Source: Wolfiporia cocos
Taxonomy: Eukaryota; Basidiomycota; Agaricomycetes; Polyporales; Phaeolaceae
DNA: 64,000 nt
Assembly: GCA_029448655.1 (NCBI GenBank)
Contig: JACCLO010000036.1
Location: 1-64,000 of the forward strand
Direction: 5' to 3'
Each line of letters opens with the position of its first letter. The stretch's first letter is position 1. The position numbers and the translations under genes are program-made. The notes beneath the pieces were generated by a model. That model searched no databases, had not been told where the DNA came from, and was given only the letters and a program-made list of their open reading frames with translations. Below, one piece after another: positions 63,646-64,000 of this stretch.

Positions 63646-64000
63646 ATGGATCCGGGATACATATCTGGAGTCACAGTTCACCTGGAGTCTCTAAAGCTTA
63701 TTCGCGAAGTCAAACAGCTGCTGCAGTGCCCGCCATGCGCGGCCGCTGACCAAGAGGAGCTTTGTGATTGGGTGCAACGACTCGATCATTGCAAGGTGCG
63801 CTCTCACTACCTGGAAACCTGTGTTGCGCTAACAGGCTGTCAAAGAATCTCTACGACTCGCTTCACTTTAAAGCGCCCCTTCTATCTCCTTTCGGCACAC
63901 TGGACCTCTATCACGACTACGTGTCTGTTTGGGATGATGCGTTTGCTCGGATGAAATCATCAAACGGCACAGTGCCGGATACCCCTGCACAGCCCCCACC
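63646..64000 (+). CDS. Unassigned gene, 5' end (runs off the window)
   Basis: Exon 1 is 63646-63795 (MDPGYISGVTVHLESLKLIR, then LQCPPCAAADQEELCDWV), exactly 50 codons. A 50-bp intron (63796-63845) has a GTGCGC donor, a GCTAAC branch site and a CAAAG acceptor; an earlier CAG would put the frame into a stop. Exon 2 continues NLYDSLHFKAPLLSPFGTLD and YHDYVSVWDDAFARMKSS to the window edge. No domain is recognised, and the protein is truncated by the window rather than by mutation. The ATG is preceded by about 50 bp with no in-frame upstream ATG that I can see. Being clean and spliced, it marks the right border of the transposon cluster. Confidence 0.7.

Overview
This is eukaryotic DNA, most likely from a basidiomycete fungus (Agaricomycetes). 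The evidence is short introns of about 50-57 bp with CTAAC/CTGAC-like branch sites, a multi-intron MSH4 gene, a fungal AlkB-like/zinc-ribbon dioxygenase family, a fungal-type protein-kinase gene, and hAT, Mutator-like and Ty3/Gypsy elements. I cannot fix the genus from sequence alone.

Left third (1-19.6 kb) is mostly unique, gene-bearing DNA: a small unassigned gene (about 0.6-1.0 kb), an AlkB-like dioxygenase gene with an in-frame stop (1.2-3.2 kb, minus), the meiotic mismatch-repair homologue msh4 (3.65-7.4 kb, minus), two unassigned plus-strand genes (7.7-9.8 kb), a large multi-exon gene whose layout resembles meiotic axis proteins of the Red1/SYCP2 type (10.1-14.6 kb, plus), and a kinase-like gene broken by a solo LTR (15.8-18.4 kb).

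The remainder is a retrotransposon graveyard with readable stratigraphy. Element A (19692-28146, minus) is a full-length chromodomain Gypsy element with two LTRs, a 5-bp TSD, a dUTPase between protease and RT, and C-terminal zinc knuckles. Element B (34979-52981, plus) is an older, frameshifted chromodomain Gypsy with a dUTPase-like domain at the other end of pol, after the chromodomain. It is split by a solo LTR (48461-49350) and by an 11-kb LTR-internal-LTR-internal-LTR tandem of a non-coding element (37302-48372). From 52 to 62 kb solo LTRs sit inside solo LTRs, next to a decayed Mutator-like transposase. Three copies of a non-autonomous hAT element (28195, 32082, 62400) were targets for further LTR insertions. 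A host gene resumes at 63646.

The most interesting signal is RNA/DNA structure in the retroelements. Elements A and the tandem element have a primer-binding site that is an exact complement of the predicted 5' end of their own transcript (Tf1/sushi-style self-priming), with a hairpin closing the LTR end. Many unrelated solo LTRs carry a TATA box followed by a palindrome whose stem sequence changes by compensation while the CTTAC-type loop is kept. The non-coding tandem element carries repeated internal hairpins that also covary. Reading-frame breaks, several at C-runs, recur throughout; some may be assembly errors.
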